Origin: a virus | IMG/VR virus record: IMGVR_UViG_3300047552_000244 | Location: 1 to 34,375 of that record | Length of the DNA stretch: 34,375 nt | Reading direction: 5' to 3' (one strand) | In this document: in pieces, positions 16,397-23,870 of the stretch | How the letters are laid out: every line of letters starts with the position of its first letter | Position numbering within the stretch: the stretch's first letter is position 1 | The notes under the pieces: model-generated | What the model was told of the DNA's origin: nothing | The model's input: only the letters and a program-made list of their open reading frames with translations | The model's database searches: none | Position numbers and translations under genes: made by a program

Positions 16397-16825
16397 TTAC
16401 AGCGAATACAGAACAGTCATGTTGAACGTCCCCGTCCAGATACCGGCGGTCGTAACAATGATCTGCTGATCGTTCGTCCCCGTGATGACATAGTTCCGAC
16501 CAGCAATATTGCTGATAGAAGCCTTGCCATTCGCGGTCGTCACGTCCGTAGACGCAACAACGTAGCGGTCATCGTCAGCGGCATCGCCCGCCTTGAACGT
16601 AACCGTTGACCCCATGTCGTCCCATTGGAAGATGACATCAAGGATCGTCGCACCGACAGGGAGCAGAGTCCCCATCTTGATAGTTGACGCATTAGCGAGA
16701 CCAGAAGCCTCGTATGTATCAACAATCGCTTTCACGAACCCGCCCGTCATACCCTGGTCGAGAATGTTCGACCCGATAAAACCAGCGGCCTGTTTTGTGG
16801 CATTAACACCAAGAACTGCGGCCAT
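16397..16825 (-). CDS. Probable head decoration or minor capsid protein
   Basis: This 142-residue protein starts MAAVLGVNATKQAAGFIGSN, preceded by AGGAGG. The pattern of beta strands around TIKMGTLLPVGATILDVIFQ and TFKAGDAADDDRYVVAS resembles small phage head proteins next to the major capsid gene. It lies between two strong hairpins, which could give it and the capsid gene different transcript levels. Head decoration is inferred from position and size. A head-completion role is the main alternative. Confidence 0.55.
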   Translation of the reverse strand: MAAVLGVNATKQAAGFIGSNILDQGMTGGFVKAIVDTYEASGLANASTIKMGTLLPVGATILDVIFQWDDMGSTVTFKAGDAADDDRYVVASTDVTTANGKASISNIAGRNYVITGTNDQQIIVTTAGIWTGTFNMTVLYSL

Positions 16826-16854
16826 TTGATACCTCCTGTTTTATGAAACGGTTA

Positions 16855-16880
16855 GGGTGAGGGTCGTTAGACCCCCACCC
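16855..16880 (-). terminator. Hairpin after major capsid gene
   Basis: On the minus strand GGGTGGGGGTC-TAAC-GACCCTCACCC forms an 11-base stem (one G-U) with a four-base loop, 11 bases after the capsid stop. The following TAACCGTTTC is a poor U tract, so termination is probably partial. Terminators just after the capsid gene are known in T7-like phages, where they set high capsid expression. Confidence 0.6.
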
Positions 16881-16891
16881 AATTAACTCAA

Positions 16892-17752
16892 TTAATACGC
16901 GACCGCGATCTCAACGACCTTATCCTCTTCCAACCGGCTCGCGCCCATCGCCATGCTGAAATACAACTGCTTGGCATAATGGTTGGTGGGAAGTTCGTCA
17001 ATGCGGCTGGTCACATCACGCCCGACAGCAAGCCCGATACCACTCTTGGTATAAAGCATGCAATAGCGCGTGTTGCTTCCGTCATTCGCCAGACGCTCGG
17101 TGCGGATCACCTTGCATCCGAGGAACGTGTCGATCTGACCCTGAACGAGAGCCTTCACGCTGTTATAGTCAGCGTTCTTGATCTCGGTCGTGTTCAGAAG
17201 GTCAGCGAGTTCACCAGAACCGATAAGAAGGAACTTCTCCTCAGACGGGTCAACATCGTTGCCGTTGATGATCTCAAGAGCCGCGAGCCACTTGGCAAGC
17301 GTCATCCCAGTCGTGCCTTTGGAAACCTTCTGGGCAGAAGGAAGAACTGTCGAAGTCCCACCAACCTTGCCAGTATAGGCTGTGCCACGAGCCGCAGCGA
17401 TGATGAGATCGTCGATCTGACGGCCCATTCCGGCCTGTCCAGACTTCACAATCGCGGAAGTCGGGTCAGCCAGGGTGCGGAGGTCGTCCATTTTGTCAAT
17501 GCCCTTAGCAATATAGAAATCCTCAAGAGCAATGCGCCGACGGGCATACGAAGCCACGGTCGGGTTGGTCGCTTCAAGGCGTGCGGAACGAGCCGACACC
17601 GTGAACGCTTCCAACTGATCCATATAAGTCTCTTCACCGACAACGCCACTCTTGACTGTGACGGTGTTGCGGAGACGCGAGCCTTCCTGCTGTGCCAGCA
17701 TGGAGACTAACGTCCCGTAATTTTTTGCGTAGATAATATCTGGTGCGCTCAT
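16892..17752 (-). CDS. Major capsid protein
   Basis: This 286-residue protein starts MSAPDIIYAKNYGTLVSMLA, with AAGGGGG six bases upstream. It looks like an HK97-fold coat protein of podovirus type: GEETYMDQLEAFTVSARSAR, RRRIALEDFYIAKGIDKMDD, GRQIDDLIIAAARGTAY, KFLLIGSGELADLLNTTEIK and ASRLEEDKVVEIAVAY at the end. It follows the scaffold gene and precedes a hairpin and the decoration gene, the standard arrangement. Its 142-base leader carries several stem-loops, one masking the ribosome site. Identification rests on pattern and gene order. Confidence 0.82.
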   Translation of the reverse strand: MSAPDIIYAKNYGTLVSMLAQQEGSRLRNTVTVKSGVVGEETYMDQLEAFTVSARSARLEATNPTVASYARRRIALEDFYIAKGIDKMDDLRTLADPTSAIVKSGQAGMGRQIDDLIIAAARGTAYTGKVGGTSTVLPSAQKVSKGTTGMTLAKWLAALEIINGNDVDPSEEKFLLIGSGELADLLNTTEIKNADYNSVKALVQGQIDTFLGCKVIRTERLANDGSNTRYCMLYTKSGIGLAVGRDVTSRIDELPTNHYAKQLYFSMAMGASRLEEDKVVEIAVAY

Positions 17753-17758
17753 CGGAAT

Positions 17759-17822
17759 CCCCCTTGTAGGAATAGTTGAAAAAGTTTTTACTTAACTCTC
17801 TCACGTTATCCCTACAAAGGGG
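17759..17822 (-). promoter_or_regulatory. Hairpin covering the capsid ribosome binding site
   Basis: On the minus strand CCCCTTTGTAGG (17822-17811) can pair with CCTACAAGGGG (17770-17760), 11 base pairs with one bulged U and a 40-base loop. The second arm contains the AAGGGGG ribosome site of the capsid gene, so folding would hide it. A second stem-loop with a GTGA tetraloop (17848-17863) lies further upstream in the same leader. Translational control is inferred. Confidence 0.5.
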
Positions 17823-17894
17823 CGTGTAATGCGGGTGTGTCTTGGGGGTCACCTCACGGCGACTTGTCCCTATATCTGAAACGTCAGAGGCGGC

Positions 17895-18725
17895 TTACGC
17901 CGTTCCCCCTGCCATTATCATTCGCTGGAGGTCGTTAAACTTCTCGACCGCTGCTTCATGCTCAGGATGCAATTCATTATGGAATGCACCCTTCTTATCC
18001 ATCATCATCTCGTTCAACTGCGTCTGGGCTTCCTGCGGTGTCATGGTCGTCCTCGTTGACCCGGCGATCACATCCTCACCGATCTTCTCGGCAATATCAG
18101 CCATCGCCTTGATGAACCCCTTATCATTAGCAAGAACAGAGAACTCGGGACGAATACCCTTGTCCTTGAAAAATGTATCAATGACTTTCTGTGCGCCCGC
18201 GACCTTCGGCTCATACGCTGCACCCCACTCCTGGCGCAACTCAGCCTCTGTCCCACCACGCATACTCTTGAGGCTCTCTGCGTGCTGGTTGATCCTATTC
18301 AAAGTGCTTTCTTTATAGAACTTCCAAGCACCTTCAAACTGCTTCTTCGTCAACCCCTGCCCGTGCATCGCCTTGCGGAACGCTTCCTTTACCGCGCCAT
18401 CAGTCCTCGCTTGCTCAGGCAGCTCTTCATCGCTGACATCATACTCATCATCCTTGTCAGGCGCACCCAACTTCTTATAGAACGCCCTCCACTCCTCCGG
18501 CGTTGACTTGTCAGTCGGGAGAACAACCTTGTCCTTCCCCAACGCCTTCTGCAACTCGACATACGACTTGGCAATCTCTGCCGGACTCTTGAACTTGGTG
18601 ATACTCGGGTTAGACTTTAAATCGGGATCGAACTCATCGAACCATTGCTTATTGACAACGACCTCTGGCTTCTGCTCCGTCTCAACCACCTCTGGTGTCT
18701 CTACGACTTCTTTCTCTTCTGGCAT
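17895..18725 (-). CDS. Capsid scaffold protein
   Basis: This 276-residue protein starts MPEEKEVVETPEVVETEQKP, with AAGGAG upstream; an in-frame extension to 18770 lacks such a site. It has an acidic, low-complexity N-terminus and a helical, charged body (SPAEIAKSYVELQKALGKDK, RTDGAVKEAFRKAMHGQGL). The C-terminus has MTPQEAQTQLNEMMMDKKGA. This composition and the position immediately before the capsid gene are typical of podovirus scaffolding proteins. It would direct procapsid assembly and leave before packaging. Confidence 0.8.
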   Translation of the reverse strand: MPEEKEVVETPEVVETEQKPEVVVNKQWFDEFDPDLKSNPSITKFKSPAEIAKSYVELQKALGKDKVVLPTDKSTPEEWRAFYKKLGAPDKDDEYDVSDEELPEQARTDGAVKEAFRKAMHGQGLTKKQFEGAWKFYKESTLNRINQHAESLKSMRGGTEAELRQEWGAAYEPKVAGAQKVIDTFFKDKGIRPEFSVLANDKGFIKAMADIAEKIGEDVIAGSTRTTMTPQEAQTQLNEMMMDKKGAFHNELHPEHEAAVEKFNDLQRMIMAGGTA

Positions 18726-18756
18726 ACCATTCTCCTTTGCGGTTTGATTGTCGGCT

Positions 18757-19311
18757 CTATTGCCGGTCAAATTGTCGCATCTGTCTGCTCGCCTGTAAAT
18801 GACGGATGACGATATCTTTACCCTCTACCATCGGACTGTCAAATATCGCGCAATACTCAACTGGCAGATACCCGACATCGATCCCTTCAGGAAGAGACCC
18901 AACAACAAGTCTTTGATCCCATTCCCTATTGTTATTATTGCAAAGATTTGCCCAATTTGAAACAAAATTCTTAACTATTTCATTATTCCTCAAGAACATC
19001 GTCCCTGACAAAACTTCCTCGTCGGAGTGTCCCCAGACCCTGCCCTTATAGAACATCACATCGTTTGTAGTCCTGTCAAATAACTCAGGATATCGTTCAA
19101 CCCGTGCGTCAACATCACAATAAATAATATTAGTATTAAGCGTGTCCAGGCACTCTTTGATGAACGTCGGCTTATACGATGTGTTCAATATCCACGATCC
19201 ACGATCATCAACGTGTTTGCAATAACACTCGACACCAACACGAGCGCACGATGCCATGAACTCCCGTGCGTTGTCCGTGTATCTGTCTGTGTAATATCCG
19301 ACAAACTTCAT
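18757..19311 (-). CDS. Glycosyltransferase, GT-A fold type
   Basis: This 184-residue protein starts MKFVGYYTDRYTDNAREFMA. The NIIYCDVDARVERYPELF segment supplies the D-x-D metal/nucleotide-sugar motif. GTMFLRNNEIVKNFVSNWAN and REWDQRLVVGSLPE match the second half of nucleotide-diphospho-sugar transferases. It has no membrane segment. Its ATG overlaps the stop of the GT2 gene (ATGA), and it lies just upstream of the scaffold. It probably transfers a sugar to a virion protein or host glycan. Donor and acceptor are unknown. Confidence 0.72.
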   Translation of the reverse strand: MKFVGYYTDRYTDNAREFMASCARVGVECYCKHVDDRGSWILNTSYKPTFIKECLDTLNTNIIYCDVDARVERYPELFDRTTNDVMFYKGRVWGHSDEEVLSGTMFLRNNEIVKNFVSNWANLCNNNNREWDQRLVVGSLPEGIDVGYLPVEYCAIFDSPMVEGKDIVIRHLQASRQMRQFDRQ

Positions 19312-19934
19312 ATCATCTCTTGTGGCAGTAGTAATGCCATTCCTCGACGACGTTCATAGACAGCCTGATCGTGTGACAACTTCTCACTCCGACCTTCAGA
19401 GTGCGTAGCATCAGGGCGACACCCGGAGTTCGGATGGTAATTCTTCAGCCTCGCGTCAGGACAATAAATAAACTTGCCTTCACGCCGCGCAAGGTCTCCA
19501 ACCTCTGTGTCAATATAGAAGTGCCGGTATTCCTCGCAATATAACGGAGCGTGTCTTTCTTTGAACACTTTTCCGATACATTGAAACGCATCCTCGTTAC
19601 ATACCATGTTCGTTACTTTCATCCCGATCACAATGTCGTGTCCGTGTTCATCAAGCAATCGCTCCAACACCTCGAACGCCCCAGGTTCATACTCAATGTC
19701 GTCCGATGCCATCACAACATCACCGAATGATACGGAGACCATGTAATTGAACGCCTGTGGCACGGTCATCTTGCTATCTATCTTGATATCAACATAAGGT
19801 CTATTTAATGCCGCATCCTTTGGTATGTCCGACGGAGTTGTGGCAACGATGCACACCCCAACCCACTCTGGTATGCTCTTTAAGCACACAGCGAGTTTAT
19901 CAGGCCTACCTTTTGTCGGGATCATTACATTCAT
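19308..19934 (-). CDS. GT2-family glycosyltransferase
   Basis: This 208-residue protein opens MNVMIPTKGRPDKLAVCLKS, the usual start of a GT-A family 2 enzyme. VPQAFNYMVSVSFGDVVMAS followed by DDIEYEPGAFEVLERLL carries the acidic metal site. CPDARLKNYHPNSGC and the HDQAVYERRR end fit the acceptor half. It is coupled by ATGA overlaps to the methyltransferase before it and the second glycosyltransferase after it. It is a soluble enzyme. Donor and acceptor cannot be predicted. Confidence 0.78.
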   Translation of the reverse strand: MNVMIPTKGRPDKLAVCLKSIPEWVGVCIVATTPSDIPKDAALNRPYVDIKIDSKMTVPQAFNYMVSVSFGDVVMASDDIEYEPGAFEVLERLLDEHGHDIVIGMKVTNMVCNEDAFQCIGKVFKERHAPLYCEEYRHFYIDTEVGDLARREGKFIYCPDARLKNYHPNSGCRPDATHSEGRSEKLSHDQAVYERRRGMALLLPQEMI

Positions 19935-21073
19935 GTAATCTCAATCTCTGGCAACGGGAATATGAACTTCTTATCCTTCTCACGCGATAAGATGTTATCT
20001 CTAAAGTGCCACGGAAGAACCAAGTAATAATCAGCCTCACACTCAGCGACAATCGGGATATTCGTTCCAGGCGTGACACGACCAATCTTCTCTTCATTCA
20101 CCTCAACAATGCACGGCAATAACGTGGCATCTATCCCACACACCTGCAACAGCGTGTTCCCCTTTGTGCTTGCACCATACCCAACAACCTTCTTGCCAGC
20201 GGCTCTCAGCCTCTTTAACACGGCAACAAGAGCGTCCTTGTGCCCTTCAATAAAGTCAATGAACGCCGAGAAGTCTATCCCGTCCTCACGCGCAATATAC
20301 TCAGCAACCTCGGCACACTCAACGCCACCCTTTGATAACACCACAAGAAACGACCCGCCATTGACTCCATTTGTCTCAATATGATTTATCACCAACCCTG
20401 CCCTATCAGCCATCCACTTGATCTGCTTGACCCCGTAATACTCAACGTGTTCATGGCAAATAGTGTCATACGAATTGTTATCTATCATCCCAAGAACATA
20501 CCCTTGCTCAAATATAACAACGCCATCATGTGACAGCACAGAGGCAACGTCCTTTACGAACTTCATCGGATCCTCAAGGTCATACAGCATCGACAACGCC
20601 GTGATGACGTTGAACTTGCCGTTGACCTTATCCGGCGAGAAATAGTCTGCCGTCTGCTCGATGCCTGGCTTGTAGTATTTTGAGAACTTGCTTATGGTAG
20701 GATCGATGCCAACACGACGTAGCCAGTCAGGGTAATGCCCCAACAGCGTTCCATCGTTACTCCCTATATCCAACACGGCAGAACTCGTATCAAGAGCCAC
20801 ATACCGCTTGGCGATGTTCACCACGTCTCTAAGATGTGAGACCATCGACTTGTTCTGTCCTGAGCGATACCCGTAAATCTCATTCTTATAGAAATAATCC
20901 TTATCGTAGACCTGTTTCAACTGAACAAGCCCACAATCATTACACCGCACCAGGCTCATATCCGCATACTCGACCTGCTCGCCTGGCTTTAGGAATGTGC
21001 TTGTCATCGCCACGTCTACAAAAGATACGATGTCCTGTATCTCCCCAGAACACAGCCGACAGCATTGGATCAT
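19931..21073 (-). CDS. Sugar C-methyltransferase (NovU/TylC3/TcaB9 type)
   Basis: This 380-residue protein has the three-part layout of SAM-dependent deoxysugar C-methyltransferases. The N-terminal zinc domain has C5-x2-C8 and C44-x2-C47 (VRCNDCGLVQL). The SAM-binding core has LDIGSNDGTLLG (residues 101-112), and the catalytic HEHVEYYG motif lies near 208-214. The C-terminal domain has KKVVGYGASTKGNTLLQ (294-310). Family members methylate NDP-4-keto-6-deoxysugars using SAM. No sugar-nucleotide synthesis gene is in the window, so the substrate would come from the host or from elsewhere in the genome. It forms a coupled operon with two glycosyltransferases. Confidence 0.85.
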   Translation of the reverse strand: MIQCCRLCSGEIQDIVSFVDVAMTSTFLKPGEQVEYADMSLVRCNDCGLVQLKQVYDKDYFYKNEIYGYRSGQNKSMVSHLRDVVNIAKRYVALDTSSAVLDIGSNDGTLLGHYPDWLRRVGIDPTISKFSKYYKPGIEQTADYFSPDKVNGKFNVITALSMLYDLEDPMKFVKDVASVLSHDGVVIFEQGYVLGMIDNNSYDTICHEHVEYYGVKQIKWMADRAGLVINHIETNGVNGGSFLVVLSKGGVECAEVAEYIAREDGIDFSAFIDFIEGHKDALVAVLKRLRAAGKKVVGYGASTKGNTLLQVCGIDATLLPCIVEVNEEKIGRVTPGTNIPIVAECEADYYLVLPWHFRDNILSREKDKKFIFPLPEIEIT

Positions 21074-21333
21074 TTCTTCGCCTTCCTCGGTTTCTCAACC
21101 TTATCAGACGGCTTTGCCATCTCAGCAATATGCCGTGCAAAGTCCTGCTTGGCACAATTCGCAGCCATTGTGAGTGCATCCAGACTGAACGCTGACCTCT
21201 CCATGACACCAGACAGCATGATGTCCTTTAGAACCTTCTGACCCTTTACAGATGAGAATACATCCTCATAATCAGCCTTGAGTGCATTGGTCAACTCAAT
21301 ACGCTTCTTCTGGACGATCTCTGGTGTGTCCAT
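21070..21333 (-). CDS. Bbp19-like small phage protein
   Basis: This 87-residue protein starts MDTPEIVQKKRIELTNALKA. FSSVKGQKVLKDIMLSG and LTMAANCAKQDFARHIAEM match the small Bbp19-like proteins often found directly after podovirus portal genes. The C-terminus is Lys-rich. It is coupled to the portal (TAATG) and to the methyltransferase (ATGA). Its role in head assembly is not known. Confidence 0.65.
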   Translation of the reverse strand: MDTPEIVQKKRIELTNALKADYEDVFSSVKGQKVLKDIMLSGVMERSAFSLDALTMAANCAKQDFARHIAEMAKPSDKVEKPRKAKK

Positions 21334-22967
21334 TACTTAGCCTCCTGAGGTCTCGCCTTTGCAAATGACGCGGTAGCCGACCCGGCATCCTTCGCGATCA
21401 TCGCGCCTTGAGCCATTGCAGCAATCTGCATCTGGTTCTGCTGCATCTGTGCCTGTGCCTGACGCGTCGCATCAACGTCATCGTCTGACCTTATCAAGTC
21501 AGGGTCAATCGAATACACCTTCGCGAACTTATCAACAGCCTTATCCGCGTCAACCTTATCCAACACGCTCGGAGCCATCTGCGCCATCTGGCCAATGATC
21601 GCCAAGAACGTCTGCATATCCTTCGCCTGGACAGCCCTCTGTGCCTTCGCTAACGGGCTGACATACACAACGTCCCAATCCGCACCCATCAACGCCTCGG
21701 GAACCTGTGGCAACATCCCTCTGCGTAACATGATATTGAACGTCCGATAGATAATCGGGTTCAACAACTCGGCCTGTAACCGACCCAACACCGGCCCGAG
21801 AATAAGCATCTTCTCTTGCGTCCTCTCAATGACCTCAGTCGCGGTCATATTCGGAGCCTGTGACAACATCAAAAACAGGTCAACAAAGAACGCCCTCTGG
21901 ATCTTTTGTTCTTGCCTGACCATGTAATCAATACCGACTTGGATATTCCGATCATGCTTGAGTGACTGAACCGCAGCACCCTGTGACAATGGCTGACGCT
22001 GATAATTGATCGCGTCTTTCCGCAAGTCCAACGTCCCCATCAGCCCGTCATGCTCCATCAGCCACGGAGGATATGCGTCCTGATACGCTGCCGCCTCATA
22101 CAACGATGTCGCATTGTTCAATCGCTTAATGGAAGGGAAACAAGTATACGCAGGTGAATATCCATAGGCTTCACCGCTGTTCTTGTAGAACCTCGGGCAG
22201 AAGTACGGGAACTCTTCGTATCCACCTTCACGCACTGTCTTTCGATCTGCCAGACTGACCCAGTACGATGCAAAAGGCTTGTTCTTGTTATCGATCTTTC
22301 TCGGGTCTCTCTTATTTCGAGGACACACATAGTGGATGAAATCGAACTGCTTATTAAAGTCTTTCTCATCCTCCACCGCCTTTACAATCGCTTTGCCACA
22401 CTTATCCGCGCCAAAGAACTGATACGCCTGATACGCCGTCATCTGGAACTTGCGGAATACCATGTTGATCTCTTCACGCGCATCCTCAACAATGAATATC
22501 TCCCTCGGATGCCGTGTGTAGAACCGAACCGTCTCTTTCAAATCGTCATCTTCATAACACCCAGCCGTCCCAACAGACCCGAGGTCAATATAAACCTCGT
22601 GGATTTGTTGGTAGAAATTGCTGTTGTTGAATACGGAATACATCCTCTCCTGTGATTCATTGAAGAACGACCCAACTCCATCAGCCGTCATCAACGCCTC
22701 ATCCCTCGACCTTAACTCAAACCACCTCTGGCTGGCATTTGTCATATACCCAGACAGACCAGCGGCAAGGATCAAATTGCTCTGGATAGCTGTGTCGTCA
22801 AAGATATCCTCTGGCGGTTTCTCGCCAGGCGTATACTGCGATTGCATCCCACGCTTACGAGGCGCAGCGTAATACAATAAATCTTCACTCGTCGATTCCC
22901 ATACGGCTTTATCGGCTTTCGCCTTGTCGTATGCAAGTATGATCTGTGCCGCTGACATCTCTGCCAT
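21333..22967 (-). CDS. Portal (head-tail connector) protein
   Basis: The start is placed at MAEMSAAQIILAYDKAKADK (544 residues), since AAGGAG lies eight bases upstream of this ATG; the longer in-frame extension overlaps another small gene. Features of T7-like connectors include LLYYAAPRKRGM, DIFDDTAIQSNLILAAGLSG, RWFELRSRD, GTAGCYEDDD, GEAYGYSPAYTCFPSIKRLN and NMTATEVIERTQEKMLILGP. The C-terminus is a Gln/Ala-rich helical tail. T7 gp8 is 536 residues. It forms the dodecameric DNA entry ring, working with the terminase genes upstream. Confidence 0.9.
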   Translation of the reverse strand: MAEMSAAQIILAYDKAKADKAVWESTSEDLLYYAAPRKRGMQSQYTPGEKPPEDIFDDTAIQSNLILAAGLSGYMTNASQRWFELRSRDEALMTADGVGSFFNESQERMYSVFNNSNFYQQIHEVYIDLGSVGTAGCYEDDDLKETVRFYTRHPREIFIVEDAREEINMVFRKFQMTAYQAYQFFGADKCGKAIVKAVEDEKDFNKQFDFIHYVCPRNKRDPRKIDNKNKPFASYWVSLADRKTVREGGYEEFPYFCPRFYKNSGEAYGYSPAYTCFPSIKRLNNATSLYEAAAYQDAYPPWLMEHDGLMGTLDLRKDAINYQRQPLSQGAAVQSLKHDRNIQVGIDYMVRQEQKIQRAFFVDLFLMLSQAPNMTATEVIERTQEKMLILGPVLGRLQAELLNPIIYRTFNIMLRRGMLPQVPEALMGADWDVVYVSPLAKAQRAVQAKDMQTFLAIIGQMAQMAPSVLDKVDADKAVDKFAKVYSIDPDLIRSDDDVDATRQAQAQMQQNQMQIAAMAQGAMIAKDAGSATASFAKARPQEAK

Positions 22968-22968
22968 G

Positions 22969-23139
22969 TTACGTCTCCTTGATCCCCAGAACATCAAGCA
23001 CGGGGTTGTTATCGACAGGCATTGCCGGGAATTGCAGGACACCACCGGCTTTCATTGGCTTCTTTTTAAGAGGCTTCTTGACTTCAACCTTCGGCTGTTC
23101 ACCGCCGGTGTCTATATTGACGTTGACGACAATATCCAT
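22969..23139 (-). CDS. Small basic protein upstream of portal
   Basis: This 56-residue frame fills the gap between the 96-residue gene and the portal. It starts MDIVVNVNIDTGGEQPKVEV, followed by a basic patch (KKPLKKKPMK) and FPAMPVDNNPVLDVLGIKET. GGGGGT lies upstream of the ATG, which sits one base after the previous stop; its own stop is one base before the portal ATG. The tight packing supports a real gene. No family is recognised. Confidence 0.62.
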   Translation of the reverse strand: MDIVVNVNIDTGGEQPKVEVKKPLKKKPMKAGGVLQFPAMPVDNNPVLDVLGIKET

Positions 23140-23140
23140 A

Positions 23141-23431
23141 TCAGACCCCCAGGATTGACTTCTGATTTACATTCTCTTCCGTCGTCTGCATCCCACCAGG
23201 CGCGGTCAGAATCGTCTGCGTTGCCGACGCTTGCTTGGCCTTCAACTTGCTCTTGGCAGCATCAGCCGCCAACTGCGGTGCTTTAAGCGCAGCCTCGATA
23301 TTCGCCATACCAACCTTCTCCTGTGCTGCGGCGGCTTTCTTTGCTGCCGACGCTTGTCTGTCAGCCGAATACGCCGTAGCAGCAGCCATAGCCGTAGCAC
23401 CAATGATAATCGCCGTTGTCATCGCCGCCAT
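23141..23431 (-). CDS. Ala-rich small protein with N-terminal membrane helix
   Basis: This 96-residue protein starts MAAMTTAIIIGATAMAAATA, a hydrophobic segment that could be a membrane helix or signal. It is followed by an Ala/Lys-rich amphipathic helix (DRQASAAKKAAAAQEKVGMA). Similar small Ala-rich proteins are common next to podovirus portal genes. It is separated by one base from the genes on either side. It may be a minor virion protein. A lysis role is possible but not supported by any motif. Confidence 0.55.
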   Translation of the reverse strand: MAAMTTAIIIGATAMAAATAYSADRQASAAKKAAAAQEKVGMANIEAALKAPQLAADAAKSKLKAKQASATQTILTAPGGMQTTEENVNQKSILGV

Positions 23432-23432
23432 A

Positions 23433-23870
23433 TCACACCAATCCTTTCATATACGTCCTTTGAAATGGTCTATACCCAACGCGTTTGTAGAAATCACAAG
23501 ACGCGTCCCCTTCAAGACCTATCATCATTATACTCACACAGCCTCTTTTGACTAAAACTTCTTCAACTTTCTTCAACAGCCTCACGCCGTGACTTCTCTT
23601 GTCCTTCCGCACATACCACACAACCTCTTGTCCGACGACCTGTGCGCTAAATACCAGAGGCGATATGAATACAACGATCATCCCGACAACTTCACCGGCA
23701 TCCTCAACGACCATCTTTACGATATGATCCATCCCAATGAACATATCAAACTGCTTTGACGCTTCCTCAAAGTCAATCAACATCCCGTCCTGTTCAAGCC
23801 TCTCTGCGCCGAACTCCATCGCCAACTTGATAACAGCGTCCTTATCTGTGGCAACCATGTCTCGTATCAT
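23433..23870 (-). CDS. GNAT-family N-acetyltransferase
   Basis: The ATG at 23870 overlaps the terL stop (ATGA) and gives 145 residues starting MIRDMVATDKDAVIKLAMEF. The fold pattern is that of GNAT enzymes: VVGMIVVFISP, then EVVWYVRKDKRSHGVRLLKK as the acetyl-CoA binding helix region, and CDFYKRVGYRPFQRTYMK at the end. GNAT genes beside the terminase occur in several podoviruses. The acceptor (protein, small molecule or antibiotic-like) is unknown. Confidence 0.75.
   Translation of the reverse strand: MIRDMVATDKDAVIKLAMEFGAERLEQDGMLIDFEEASKQFDMFIGMDHIVKMVVEDAGEVVGMIVVFISPLVFSAQVVGQEVVWYVRKDKRSHGVRLLKKVEEVLVKRGCVSIMMIGLEGDASCDFYKRVGYRPFQRTYMKGLV

Noticed and set aside
17866-17888. T7-promoter-like TATAGGGA on the minus strand in the capsid leader
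   Set aside because: Only the core matches, no second copy was found upstream of other leftward operons, and no phage RNA polymerase gene is in the window.
22968-23045. N-terminal extension of the portal protein
   Set aside because: It overlaps the 56-residue gene, is not portal-like, and the internal ATG at 22967 has AAGGAG.
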